The notes below the pieces were generated by a model. It made no database searches. It was not told the DNA's origin and worked only from the letters and a program-made list of their open reading frames with translations. The translations under genes and the position numbers were made by a program. 64,000 nucleotides of DNA, from NCBI RefSeq assembly GCF_014643695.1, contig NZ_BMJY01000004.1, forward strand, positions 1 to 64,000, read 5' to 3'. This DNA is from Microbacterium album. GTDB lineage: Bacteria > Actinomycetota > Actinomycetes > Actinomycetales > Microbacteriaceae. Shown here one piece after another: positions 53,841 to 62,105 of this stretch (its first letter is position 1; each line of letters begins with the position of its first letter).

Positions 53841-54814
53841 GAGGCACTCCTCAGAGGTTGGGCGAGCCGCGCCCGCAGCCGCGGGTCGACGATGCCGTAG
53901 ATGACGTCGGTCAGGATGTTGATGATGAGGATCGCGACGGTGATCACGATGACGATGCCGAGCACGACCACGTTGTTCTGACGCTGGATCGCGTCGAAGA
54001 GCAGCAGGCCCATACCCGGCCAGCCGAAGACGCGCTCGACGAGGACGGAGCCGGCGACGACGAAGCCGAGGCTGTAGCCGGTGACGGTCACCATGGGCAG
54101 GAGCGCGTTGGGCATCGCGTGGCGCCACAGCACGCGGCGGCTCGACACGCCCTTGGACCGGGCGGTGTCGATGAAGTCCTGGCCGAGCGACTCGATCATC
54201 GACGAGCGCATGATGCGCGCCTTGTAGGCGAGCTCGCTCGTGGCCATCGTGAAGACGGGCAGCACGAGGTACTGGATCGCGACCCCCTGCGCCCCGTAGG
54301 AGCTCATGCCCTGCGAGGGGAGCCATCCGAGCGACACGGAGAAGACCGTGATGAGCATCATGCCGAGCCAGAAGTTCGGGATCGAGAACAGCGCGACCGA
54401 GCCGCCCGAGAGGAAGCCGTCGAGCCAGCGGTTGCGGGTGCGCGCCGCGATGGCCCCGACGAGCACGCCGCCGATCGTGGAGATCACGAAGGACGGGAAG
54501 GCGAGGATGAGCGTGTTGCCGATGCGCCCCATGATGAGCTCCAGCACGGGCGTTCCCGTGCCGAAGGAGACGCCGAGGTTGCCCGTGAAGACGTTGCCGA
54601 CGTAGATCAGGTACCGCTCCCAGAGGGGGCGGTCGAGACCGAACGTCGCGGTCAGCTCGGCACGGTACGCGTCGGTCACGGGGTTCTCGCCCACCAGGGA
54701 CTGCACGGGGTCGCCGGGGGCGAGCTCGAGCAGTAGGAACAGCACGGTGATCACGATGTACAGCAGCAGGATCGACGAGCCGAGCAGCTTGCCGTAGTGA
54801 ACCAGCGCCTTCAT
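53837..54814 (-). CDS. ABC transporter permease, DppB type (set 1)
   Basis: A 325-residue permease with the DppB start (LLYIVITVLFLLLELAPGDPVQSLVGENP), periplasmic loop GLDRPLWERYLIYVGNVFTGNLGVSF and coupling loop GQDFIDTARSKGVSSRRVLWRHAMPNALLP. The start at 54814 has no good Shine-Dalgarno; it overlaps, as ATGA, the end of a 25-codon upstream frame that does have one, so translation may be coupled to that leader. Confidence 0.94.
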   Translation of the reverse strand: MKALVHYGKLLGSSILLLYIVITVLFLLLELAPGDPVQSLVGENPVTDAYRAELTATFGLDRPLWERYLIYVGNVFTGNLGVSFGTGTPVLELIMGRIGNTLILAFPSFVISTIGGVLVGAIAARTRNRWLDGFLSGGSVALFSIPNFWLGMMLITVFSVSLGWLPSQGMSSYGAQGVAIQYLVLPVFTMATSELAYKARIMRSSMIESLGQDFIDTARSKGVSSRRVLWRHAMPNALLPMVTVTGYSLGFVVAGSVLVERVFGWPGMGLLLFDAIQRQNNVVVLGIVIVITVAILIINILTDVIYGIVDPRLRARLAQPLRSAS

Positions 54815-54888
54815 CGGCGGTCACCGCTGCGGCGGCACGGGGGCCGCGTCTGCGCGCGCCCGGGTTCGGGGGACGGGATCGTCGTCAT
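54811..54888 (-). CDS. Possible 25-residue leader peptide coupled to the DppB-type gene
   Basis: ATG at 54888 follows GGAGG at about eight bases. The frame encodes MTTIPSPEPGRAQTRPPCRR and five more residues and ends in TGA overlapping the permease ATG (ATGA). Rich in Arg and Pro, it could be a regulatory leader or simply a ribosome-delivery frame. The evidence is position and the ribosome site only. Confidence 0.4.
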   Translation of the reverse strand: MTTIPSPEPGRAQTRPPCRRSGDRR

Positions 54889-54923
54889 CGAGGAGGCCTC
54901 CACCAGCGTTGGTGTTTAAATGC

Positions 54924-54939
54924 GATACCTCTCTGTATC
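54924..54939. promoter_or_regulatory. Candidate operator GATAC-N6-GTATC upstream of transporter set 1
   Basis: An inverted repeat extending to TGnGATAC...GTATCnCA. It lies just downstream of a TATAGT -10-like box (54952-54957 on the minus strand), where a repressor would block transcription of the dpp genes. A GntR/FCD or IclR regulator of the island could bind it. Confidence 0.4.
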
Positions 54940-54951
54940 ACATTGGTTAGC

Positions 54952-54957
54952 ACTATA
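54952..54957 (-). promoter_or_regulatory. Putative -10 box of transporter set 1
   Basis: TATAGT on the minus strand, 64 bases before the leader start; the palindrome at 54924-54939 follows it. Confidence 0.35.
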
Positions 54958-55040
54958 CGGTCGGACGAGGGCTGCGCCAACCCCGAGTTCATCGCTCGGG
55001 GCAACGCCCCCTCACCGTTTGCGTATCCATAGAATACGGC

Positions 55041-55069
55041 TTGTGTTTATATTGATACGCTCTTACGCT
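55041..55069 (+). promoter_or_regulatory. Putative promoter of the flavin reductase gene
   Basis: TTGTGT (55041-55046), a 17-base spacer and TACGCT (55064-55069). An imperfect palindrome CGTAT-N7-ATACG lies just upstream at 55022-55038 and may be an operator. Confidence 0.35.
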
Positions 55070-55109
55070 CGAAGCACGGTAACGACGCCGAGGAATGTGA
55101 GGCCTCATC

Positions 55110-55670
55110 ATGACCGACACGCAGATCAGCCCCGTCAGCGCCGCGTGGCCGCGGCTCGAGCGCACCGCGCCGAGCGACCAGCGCAGCTTCCGCGACGCCC
55201 TCGGCCGCTATCCCACGGGCGTGGTCCTGGTGTCCGCGATGACGGATGACGGCCCCGTCGGCATGGCGGTCAACTCCTTCACGTCGGTGTCGCTGGATCC
55301 GCCGCTCGTGTCGTTCTGCCCCATGCTCACCAGCACGACATGGGCGAAGATCCGTCCCGTCGGCGGGTTCGCGATCTCGACGCTGCGCGATTGCCACACG
55401 GACGTCTCGCGCCTGTTCTCGCGGCGCGACGTCGACCGCTTCGGGATCGGCGAGTGGCGGCTGAGCCCCGCCGGTCACCCCGTGATCGCCGACGCGCTGG
55501 GCTGGATCGACGCCACGGTGGAGTGGATGACGGACGCGGGCGACCACGAGCTCGTCGTCGCCCGCGCGACCGCGTGGTCGGAGTCGGGCGACGGCGACCC
55601 CCTCGTCTTCTACCGCGGCGGCTACCACCGCCTGGCGGTCGAGGGCGGCCCCGACGCCCCCCTCCCCTGA
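55110..55670 (+). CDS. Flavin reductase family protein
   Basis: A 186-residue protein of the FMN-binding flavin reductase (DIM6/HpaC-like) family: FRDALGRYPTGVVLVSAMTDDGPVGMAVNSFTSVSLDPPLVSFCPMLTSTTW. It would supply FMNH2 to a two-component oxygenase, most simply the acyl-CoA-dehydrogenase-fold protein at 43360-44643. ATG 55110 has GAGG upstream. It is divergent from transporter set 1, with shared operator-like palindromes in the gap. Confidence 0.9.
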   Translation: MTDTQISPVSAAWPRLERTAPSDQRSFRDALGRYPTGVVLVSAMTDDGPVGMAVNSFTSVSLDPPLVSFCPMLTSTTWAKIRPVGGFAISTLRDCHTDVSRLFSRRDVDRFGIGEWRLSPAGHPVIADALGWIDATVEWMTDAGDHELVVARATAWSESGDGDPLVFYRGGYHRLAVEGGPDAPLP

Positions 55671-55677
55671 CCCGCGC

Positions 55678-55774
55678 CCCTCTGCTCGCCGAGCGAGCGA
55701 ACCACCTCTGCTCGCCGAGCTAGCGGAGCACCTTCTGCTCGTTGAGCGAGCGAAGCGAGTCGAAACGCCTCCCG
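55678..55774. repeat. REP-like element downstream of the flavin reductase gene
   Basis: Three short direct units CTGCTCGCCGAGCGAGCG, CTGCTCGCCGAGCTAGCG and CTGCTCGTTGAGCGAGCG with ~30-base spacing, the last running into AAGCGAGTCGAAACG, the same core as the REP-like elements near 7.5 and 10.4 kb. Confidence 0.6.
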
Positions 55775-55798
55775 TCCGGACCGGCGCCTCAACCCCGC

Positions 55799-55804
55799 TA
55801 GCCT
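55799..55804 (+). promoter_or_regulatory. Putative -10 box of a leaderless promoter for ppx/gppA
   Basis: TAGCCT ends six bases before GTG 55811. Confidence 0.45.
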
Positions 55805-55810
55805 TGGTCC

Positions 55811-56743
55811 GTGCGTCTGGGCGTCCTCGACATCGGCTCCAATACCGTGCATCTGCTCGTGGCGGACGCGCATCCGGGCGGGAGGCCCCTCGCGGCGTCG
55901 AGCCACCGCACGGTCCTGCGGCTCATGCGCTACCTCACACCCGACGGCGCGATCTCCGAGGACGGCGTCGCCGCGCTCGTCGAGGCCGTGGTGCACGCGC
56001 GAGATCTCGCCGAGCGCGAGAACGTGGAGGAGCTGCTCGCGACGGCGACCTCGGCGGTGCGCGAGGCCACCAACGGCCCCGAGGTGATCGACCGGATCGA
56101 GGAGGCGCTGGGCGCGTCGCTGCAGGTGCTCGGAGGCGAGACGGAGGCCCGCTTCACGTTCCTCGCGGTGCGGCGCTGGTTCGGCTGGTCGGCGGGACGC
56201 ATCCTGCTGTTCGACATCGGCGGCGGCTCGCTCGAGGTCGCCGCCGGCGACGAGGAGCTGCCGGACTACGCCGTGTCGGTGCCGCTGGGGGCGGGCCGGA
56301 TGACGCTCGAGTACCTCATGGAGGATCCGCCCGGGGAGGCGGCGGTCGCGGCGCTGCGTGCGCACGCGGCCGAGGCCCTCGATCCGATCCGCGCGGCGCT
56401 CAAGGGCACGCCGCGACCGGATCACGTCGTCGGATCGTCCAAGACGATCCGCTCGCTCGCGAAGCTCGCGGGCTTCCCGCGGCCGGGCTGGTCGGGCACA
56501 CCCCGGATGGTGCTGCCGCGGCAGGCCCTGGGGCAGTGGATCCCGCGGCTGGCACGCATCCCCGCGGCGGTGCGGAAGGAGCTTCCCGGGATCACGCCCG
56601 AGCGCACGGTGCAGATCACCGCGGGGGCGGTCGTGCTGCACGAGACGATGAAGGCGATGAACGTCGCGGAGCTCGAGGTGTCGCCCTGGGCGCTGCGGGA
56701 GGGCGTCATGCTGCGCTACATCGAGGACCTCGGCTGGGGCTGA
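55811..56743 (+). CDS. Ppx/GppA phosphatase family protein
   Basis: A 310-residue exopolyphosphatase/pppGpp phosphatase homologue: phosphate loops VLDIGSNTVHLLV and LLFDIGGGSLEVA, the catalytic Glu region GGETEARFTFLAVRR, and DHVVGSSKTIRSLAKLAG. The short length fits the actinobacterial Ppx1/Ppx2 type. It probably works on polyphosphate or (p)ppGpp and is a core gene lying between catabolic genes. The GTG start is supported by the TAGCCT box; no ribosome site is present. Confidence 0.92.
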   Translation: MRLGVLDIGSNTVHLLVADAHPGGRPLAASSHRTVLRLMRYLTPDGAISEDGVAALVEAVVHARDLAERENVEELLATATSAVREATNGPEVIDRIEEALGASLQVLGGETEARFTFLAVRRWFGWSAGRILLFDIGGGSLEVAAGDEELPDYAVSVPLGAGRMTLEYLMEDPPGEAAVAALRAHAAEALDPIRAALKGTPRPDHVVGSSKTIRSLAKLAGFPRPGWSGTPRMVLPRQALGQWIPRLARIPAAVRKELPGITPERTVQITAGAVVLHETMKAMNVAELEVSPWALREGVMLRYIEDLGWG

Positions 56744-56760
56744 GCGCCCGCGGGCGGCGA

Positions 56761-57924
56761 CTACAGCACGCCGCCCCGCCGGTCGAGCGCGATGCGCGCC
56801 ATCTCCTTCGCCTCCTCGTGGTACTGCTGGATCGCCCGCACGGCGCCGGCCAGGTCGCCGGCGTGCAGGGCGACCGTGAGGTCGTCGAGGTGGCGAGGGG
56901 TGAGCACGCGTTCCCAGCCGATCTCCGCCCACACCGACCGCCACACCCACGCGATGCTGAGCCGCTGGTACGACTCGATCAGCTGGCTGGATCCGGACAG
57001 CTCCACCAGCGCGGCGTGATACGCCGTGTGCAGGGAGAGGAACTCGGCCGGGTCGGGCACCGGCGCACGGCGCAGCGCGTCCATGCGCACCACGATCGCC
57101 TCGAGCTGCGCGAGCACGCCCTCCGGCACGCGGCCGACGTGGTTGGCGACGACGCCGATCTCGATGCTGGCGCGCGCCTCGTACAGGTTCTCGATGAGGT
57201 CGAGGTGGAGCGGCGCCGGCTCGAACCCGCCGTCGGCGCGGCGCTCGACGAGCGACTCGGTGGTGAGCTTGATCAGCGCGTTGTGCACGTCGTCGGGCCG
57301 GGCGTCGAACGTCGCCGCGAGCGCGGCGACGTCGAGCTCTCCGCCGAGCGGCACCTCGCGCTGCAGCACGAAGCGGCGCACCTGGTCGTACGTGTTGTGC
57401 TCGCGCAGCCGCTCCCACCGACCGAAGGATCCGCGGTAGTAGGTGAGCGGGCGGCCCCCGCTTTCGGTGGACGCGCGGACCGTGCCGAGGAAGCCGGTGT
57501 GGGTGCCGGCGGTGGTCGTCTCCGTCACCTCGCACGCCAGCGACGAGAGGGCGCCGTCGAGGAGCGGCACGCCGGTGCGCTCGCAGAGCCGGTAGGACAC
57601 GCCCGCGAACTTGTCGCCCTTGCCGGCGAACTGGCGCGCGATCCAGGCCTGCTCCTCCGCGAGCACGTTGATCGCGAACACGCCGGACGTGAGGATCACG
57701 TCGCGCGTGGAGCTGGACAGGTTCATGCAGGCGAGCATCATGGCCGGCTCGTCCGAGAACGGGATCACGGCCGCGACGGTCGAGCCGTAGACGCGCCCGT
57801 CGAGGGCCGTGGTGATGACCGTGACGCCGCTGGTGAGCTGCGCGGCCGCGCTGCGGAACGCCGCCGCTCCGGTCACGCCCGGGGTCGCGGCGGCCGTGGC
57901 AGAGGTCGAGTCGACGCCGCTCAT
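56761..57924 (-). CDS. Flavin reductase domain fused to a GntR/FCD regulatory domain
   Basis: A 387-residue fusion. Residues about 20-170 are a flavin reductase domain (FRSAAAQLTSGVTVITTALDGRVYGSTVAAVIPFSDEPAMMLACMNLSSSTRDVI). About 180-235 resembles a winged helix (VPLGGELDVAALAATFDARPDDVHNALIKLTTESLVERRADGGF), and 240-387 is an FCD ligand domain (LYEARASIEIGVVANHVGRVPEGVLAQLEAIVVRMDALR...FHTAYHAAL-type helices, with LSLHTAYHAALVELSGSSQL). It may couple flavin redox or a bound metabolite to another function; the helix-turn-helix is degenerate, so DNA binding is uncertain. ATGA overlap with the aldehyde dehydrogenase gene. Confidence 0.85.
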   Translation of the reverse strand: MSGVDSTSATAAATPGVTGAAAFRSAAAQLTSGVTVITTALDGRVYGSTVAAVIPFSDEPAMMLACMNLSSSTRDVILTSGVFAINVLAEEQAWIARQFAGKGDKFAGVSYRLCERTGVPLLDGALSSLACEVTETTTAGTHTGFLGTVRASTESGGRPLTYYRGSFGRWERLREHNTYDQVRRFVLQREVPLGGELDVAALAATFDARPDDVHNALIKLTTESLVERRADGGFEPAPLHLDLIENLYEARASIEIGVVANHVGRVPEGVLAQLEAIVVRMDALRRAPVPDPAEFLSLHTAYHAALVELSGSSQLIESYQRLSIAWVWRSVWAEIGWERVLTPRHLDDLTVALHAGDLAGAVRAIQQYHEEAKEMARIALDRRGGVL

Positions 57925-59441
57925 AGCCCGACGAACACCGACTTCAGCTCGGTGAACGCCTCGACGCCCACGCGGCCCTGCTCCCGGCCCCAGCCCGACT
58001 GCTTGTAGCCGCCGAACGGCATCGCGTAGTCGATGCCGACGGGCGTGTTCACCCGCACGGTGCCGGCACGCAGGCGCCGCGCGAGCCGGTGGGCGCGGCT
58101 GATGTCGCGCGTCCAGATCGAGGCCGACAGGCCGTAGTCGGTGTCGTTGCCCCGCGCGGCGAGCGCGTCGAGGTCGTCGTCGTCGAACGGCACGGCGCAC
58201 AGCACGGGACCGAAGATCTCCTCGCGCACGATCCGCATGTCCGGCGCGGTGCGGGTGAAGACGGTCGGCTGCACGAAGTAGCCGGGCCGGTCCACGGCGC
58301 CCCCTCCGACGACCAGCTCGGCCCCCTCGTCACGGCCGCTGTCGACGTAGTCGAGCACGCGCTCGCGCTGGGGCCCGGAGATCAGCGGGCCGATCTGAGT
58401 GCCCTCGTCCAGGCCGTCGCCGACCACGAGCGAGCTCGCCCGGGCCGCGATCCCCTCCACGACACGATCGAACACGTCGCGGTGCACGTAGAGGCGCGAG
58501 CCGGCCGCGCACACCTGGCCGGTGTGGTTGAAGATGCTCTGCGCGGCGGCGGGCGTGGCCCGATCGAGGTCGGCGTCGGCGAACACGAACGTCGGCGACT
58601 TCCCGCCCAGCTCCAGCGTCACGCGCTTGAGGTTGCCGGTCGCGGCCTGGATGATGCGCTTGCCCGTGGCGGTGGATCCGGTGAACGAGATCTTGTCGAC
58701 ACCCGGATGCTCGATGAGCCGCTGGCCGGCCTCGGCGCCGGTTCCCGTGAGGAGGTTGATCACGCCCGCGGGGAAGCCGACCTCTTCGACGAGCTGCATC
58801 AGCCGCACGGCGCTCAGCGAGGTGAGCTCGGCGGGCTTGAGCACGGCCGTGCAGCCCACGGCGAGCGCGGGGGCGAGCTTGTTGACGGCCATCAGCAGGG
58901 GGTTGTTCCACGGCACGATGAGGCCGACCACGCCGACCGGCTCGCGCAGCGTGTAGGCAAGCCACTCCCCCGGCAGCGAGGGCGAGGCGGTCTCGCCGCC
59001 GAGCTTGGTCGCCCAGCCGGCGTTGTAGCGCAGGCTCTCGGCCGCGCCGCGCACGCCCATGTGGCGCGCGCTGGTGCGGAGCATGCCGCTGTCGAGGCTC
59101 TCGAGCGCGGCGAGCTCGTCGCCGTTCGCCTCGATCGCGTCGGCCAGCCGCAGCATCAGCCGCGCGCGGTCGGCGGGCGGGGAGCCGGGCCAGGGGCCGT
59201 CGTCGAACGCCCGCCGGGCGGCGGCGACCGCGAGGTCGACGTCGTCGGCGCCGGCCGCGGCGATCTCCGTCAGCACGGCGCCGGTGGCGGGGTTCTCGGT
59301 GGTCAGCGTCGCGCCGGCGCGCGGTGCGGTCCACCGGCCGTCGATGTACAGCCGGTGGGGGCCGCGCAGGAACTCCTCGGCGCGCGCGAGCCCGGGCACG
59401 TCCGCGGCCTCGGGCGAGGCGGCGTGTCCCGCGCCGCTCAC
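57921..59441 (-). CDS. Aldehyde dehydrogenase family protein
   Basis: A 506-residue NAD(P)+-dependent dehydrogenase. It has the cofactor loop FTGSTATGKRII, the Glu motif LELGGKSP, the catalytic Cys in NHTGQVCAAGSR and EEIFGPVLCAVPF; the C-terminus is MPFGGYKQSGWGREQGRVGVEAFTELKSVFV, as in betaine/hydroxymuconic semialdehyde type enzymes. It presumably oxidises the aldehyde produced in the island's pathway. The GTG at 59441 overlaps the NTF2-like stop; a long stretch of upstream frame is rejected because it lies within that gene. Confidence 0.94.
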   Translation of the reverse strand: MSGAGHAASPEAADVPGLARAEEFLRGPHRLYIDGRWTAPRAGATLTTENPATGAVLTEIAAAGADDVDLAVAAARRAFDDGPWPGSPPADRARLMLRLADAIEANGDELAALESLDSGMLRTSARHMGVRGAAESLRYNAGWATKLGGETASPSLPGEWLAYTLREPVGVVGLIVPWNNPLLMAVNKLAPALAVGCTAVLKPAELTSLSAVRLMQLVEEVGFPAGVINLLTGTGAEAGQRLIEHPGVDKISFTGSTATGKRIIQAATGNLKRVTLELGGKSPTFVFADADLDRATPAAAQSIFNHTGQVCAAGSRLYVHRDVFDRVVEGIAARASSLVVGDGLDEGTQIGPLISGPQRERVLDYVDSGRDEGAELVVGGGAVDRPGYFVQPTVFTRTAPDMRIVREEIFGPVLCAVPFDDDDLDALAARGNDTDYGLSASIWTRDISRAHRLARRLRAGTVRVNTPVGIDYAMPFGGYKQSGWGREQGRVGVEAFTELKSVFVGL

Positions 59442-59974
59442 TGCCGCGTCCCGGGCGAGTGCAGCGGGCGCTCGGCCGCGTCGACGCCCGTGTTGCCGAT
59501 CGACACGTCGGTCCACATGCGCACCCGCAGCAGCGAGATCCGCCACTGGCCGTCGCGCTGCGTGTAGTCGGCGTGCCAGGTGCCGACGCGGAAGGACGAC
59601 CCCATGGGCCAGTACGTGCGGTGGAACTCGTGCCGCAGCACGCACACGTAGGCGCTCAGCCGGATCTCGGCGGGGCCGCGCCGCTCGAACGCGAACGTGT
59701 TGATCTGGTGCTGGTGCCCCCAGGTCTGCGTGGAGCGGCCCTCGAAGTCGCGGATGAACGTGCGGATGCCCTCGTGGCCCTCGAAGCGGCCGGGGGATCC
59801 GTCCCGCTTCGGGTGCTCCAGCGCGCCGTCCGGCCAGAACCGGCCGAGGTACTCCTCCAGGTTGCCCGAGTCGAAGGCCCACGCGTAGCGGGCGACCTGG
59901 TCCTGAATGCGCAGCCGGTCCTCGACCGAGACCTCGTCGAAGTCGGAAAAAGCGGGGTATCCCTCGGGAGTCAT
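59438..59974 (-). CDS. SnoaL/NTF2-like family protein
   Basis: A 178-residue cone-shaped alpha+beta protein: VEDRLRIQDQVARYAWAFDSGNLEEYLGRFWPDGALEH, GHEGIRTFIRDF and the strand pattern ending RISLLRVRMWTDVSIGN. The SnoaL_4/ring-hydroxylating dioxygenase beta-like group includes isomerases, dehydratases and small ligand-binding proteins; no dioxygenase alpha subunit is nearby. It lies between transporter set 2 and aldehyde dehydrogenase, with ATGA and GTGA overlaps, so it works in the same pathway. Confidence 0.85.
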   Translation of the reverse strand: MTPEGYPAFSDFDEVSVEDRLRIQDQVARYAWAFDSGNLEEYLGRFWPDGALEHPKRDGSPGRFEGHEGIRTFIRDFEGRSTQTWGHQHQINTFAFERRGPAEIRLSAYVCVLRHEFHRTYWPMGSSFRVGTWHADYTQRDGQWRISLLRVRMWTDVSIGNTGVDAAERPLHSPGTRQ

Positions 59975-61056
59975 GTCTCCTCCGTTCTGGTGGCGGGTCG
60001 TTCGGGGGCGGCGGCCATGACCTCGGATCGGATCACCGGGAAGTGGCACGCGACCTGGTGCTCGGTCTCTCGCCCGGCCGCATCGCGCATGCCGATGCTG
60101 GTCAGCGGCGGCTCCTGCTCGGCGCACAGGCTCGTCGCGCGCGGGCAGCGGGTGCGGAAGCGGCAGCCGGACGGCGGGTTCAGCGGCGAGGGGATCTCGC
60201 CCCGCAGCTCCAGGCCGCTCTCCTCCCGGGCGCGGGCGCCGAGGGCCGGGGCGGAGTCGAGCAGGATGTTCGTGTACGGGTGGGCGGCGTTGCGGTACAC
60301 CGACTCGGCGTCGCCGATCTCCACGATCCGCCCGAGGTACATGACCGCGATGCGGTCGCTGATGCTGTGCACGACGGCGAGGTCGTGGGAGATGAACAGC
60401 AGCGACAGGTCGTAGACCTTGCGCGCCTCCTCCAGCAGGTTCAGGATCTGCGCCTGGATGGACACGTCCAGCGACGCGACGGGCTCGTCGCAGATGAGCA
60501 TGTCGGGGTTGAGCACGATCGCGCGCGCGATCGCGATGCGCTGGCACTGCCCTCCCGAGAACTCGCGGGGGCGGCGGTTGCCGTTCGCGATGTCGAGCCC
60601 GACCTGCCGCATCGCGGCCTCGACGCGCTCGCGCCGCTCCTTCTTGGGGACCCCCGCGATGTCGAGGCCCTCGGCGATGATGTCCTTCACCTTGCGGCGC
60701 GGGTTCAGCGCCGAGATCGGGTCCTGGAAGATGATCTGCAGCTTGCGGCGGATGCGGCGCAGGTGGGATCCGGACGCCTTGGTGAGGTCGGTGCCGTCGT
60801 AGATCACCGAGCCGGACGTGGGCGGCGGCAGCTGCATGATGGCGCGCCCGGTCGTCGACTTGCCGCAGCCGGACTCGCCCACGAGGGCGAGCACCTCGCC
60901 GCGGCGCACCTCGAAGCTGATGTTCGACACGGCGTGGACGTCGCCGGCCGAGGTGGGGAAGACGCACTCGAGGTTCTCGACGCGCAGCAGGACGTCCTCG
61001 TCCCGGTCCGGGGCGGACACGCCGCCCTGCTCGTGCGCGGGGGTGATCACGGTCAC
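59971..61056 (-). CDS. ABC transporter ATP-binding protein, DppF type (set 2)
   Basis: A 361-residue ATPase with Walker [14 protein letters not shown], a signature with an unusual Cys ([13 protein letters not shown]), Walker [14 protein letters not shown] and the H-loop FISHDLAVV. The C-terminal Oligo_HPY region reads [15 protein letters not shown]. The GTG at 61056 follows AAGGAGG at seven bases and overlaps the previous stop. Confidence 0.95.
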   Translation of the reverse strand: MTVITPAHEQGGVSAPDRDEDVLLRVENLECVFPTSAGDVHAVSNISFEVRRGEVLALVGESGCGKSTTGRAIMQLPPPTSGSVIYDGTDLTKASGSHLRRIRRKLQIIFQDPISALNPRRKVKDIIAEGLDIAGVPKKERRERVEAAMRQVGLDIANGNRRPREFSGGQCQRIAIARAIVLNPDMLICDEPVASLDVSIQAQILNLLEEARKVYDLSLLFISHDLAVVHSISDRIAVMYLGRIVEIGDAESVYRNAAHPYTNILLDSAPALGARAREESGLELRGEIPSPLNPPSGCRFRTRCPRATSLCAEQEPPLTSIGMRDAAGRETEHQVACHFPVIRSEVMAAAPERPATRTEET

Positions 61057-62105
61057 AGCACCGCCTCCTTGCTCGTGGACATCGTGCCCGGGGACACGAC
61101 CGGGTCGTCGCGCCGGTCCTCCGCGGTGGACGGGTTGTAGCACGCGAACCGGTGCCGCTCGTCCTCCGCCGGGGTCATCGGGGGCACGGCCGTGGTGCAC
61201 GCGTCGACGCTGAACCGGCACCGCGGCGCGAACGCGCACCCGGGCGGCAGGGCCGCGAGGTTGGGAGGTGTGCCTTCGATCGTCTCGAGCACGCTGTGCT
61301 TGGGCCGGTCGAAGCGCGGGATCGCGCGCAGCAGGGCGCCCGTGTAGCGGTGACGGTGCTCGGCGAACAGGCGGTCGGTGGGGGCGTGCTCGACGATGCG
61401 TCCGGCGTACATCACGGCGACCTCGTCGCAGCGGTCGGAGACGACGCCGAGGTCGTGGCTGACGAGGATCATGGCCATGTGCCGCTCGCGCTGGATCTCC
61501 TGCAGCAGGTCCAGGATCTGCTGCTGCACCGTCACGTCGAGCGCGGTCGTCGCCTCGTCGGCGATGAGGAGGTCGGGCTCGCACGCCAGGGCCATGGCGA
61601 TCGTCACGCGCTGGCGCATGCCGCCGGAGAACTCGTGCGGGTAGCTGCGGTGCCGCTTCCCGGGCTCCGGGATGCCGACGAGCTCGAGCAGCTCGATCGC
61701 CCGCCGGCGCGCCTGCTGCCGGGTCAGGCCGAGGTGCTTCTCGGCGGCCTCGCCGACCTGCCGGCCGATGCGCACGACCGGGTTGAGGGAGGTCATCGGA
61801 TCCTGGAAGACCATGCCGATGCGGCGGCCCCAGATCTGCCGCGCCTCCGTCTTCGGCAGCGTCAGCAGGTCCTGCCCGTCGAAGCGCGCCGTGCCCTCGA
61901 GGACGGCCTGGGGCGGGGTGATGCCCATCAGCGAGCGCACGAACATCGACTTGCCCGAGCCGGACTCGCCCACCAGGCCCAGGGTCTGCCCCCGGTCGAG
62001 CGTGACGTTGACGCCGGAGAGCACCTTGACGTCGCCGCGGGGCGTCGGGATCGTGCACCTCAGGTCGCGCACGTCCAGCAGCACGTCGCTCCTCACTTCG
62101 CTCAC
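61053..62105 (-). CDS. ABC transporter ATP-binding protein, DppD type (set 2)
   Basis: A 350-residue ATPase with Walker [10 protein letters not shown], signature [14 protein letters not shown], Walker [15 protein letters not shown] (Ala instead of the common Pro), the H-loop LVSHDLGVV and the Oligo_HPY motif [15 protein letters not shown]. The GTG at 62105 has GGGGAGG at seven bases. It partners the DppF-type protein of set 2. Confidence 0.95.
   Translation of the reverse strand: MSEVRSDVLLDVRDLRCTIPTPRGDVKVLSGVNVTLDRGQTLGLVGESGSGKSMFVRSLMGITPPQAVLEGTARFDGQDLLTLPKTEARQIWGRRIGMVFQDPMTSLNPVVRIGRQVGEAAEKHLGLTRQQARRRAIELLELVGIPEPGKRHRSYPHEFSGGMRQRVTIAMALACEPDLLIADEATTALDVTVQQQILDLLQEIQRERHMAMILVSHDLGVVSDRCDEVAVMYAGRIVEHAPTDRLFAEHRHRYTGALLRAIPRFDRPKHSVLETIEGTPPNLAALPPGCAFAPRCRFSVDACTTAVPPMTPAEDERHRFACYNPSTAEDRRDDPVVSPGTMSTSKEAVL

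Noticed and set aside
56761..58200. Fusion protein as two genes broken by frameshift
   Set aside because: The frame is continuous from the flavin reductase into the FCD part without loss of codon pattern, so a true fusion is the simpler reading.
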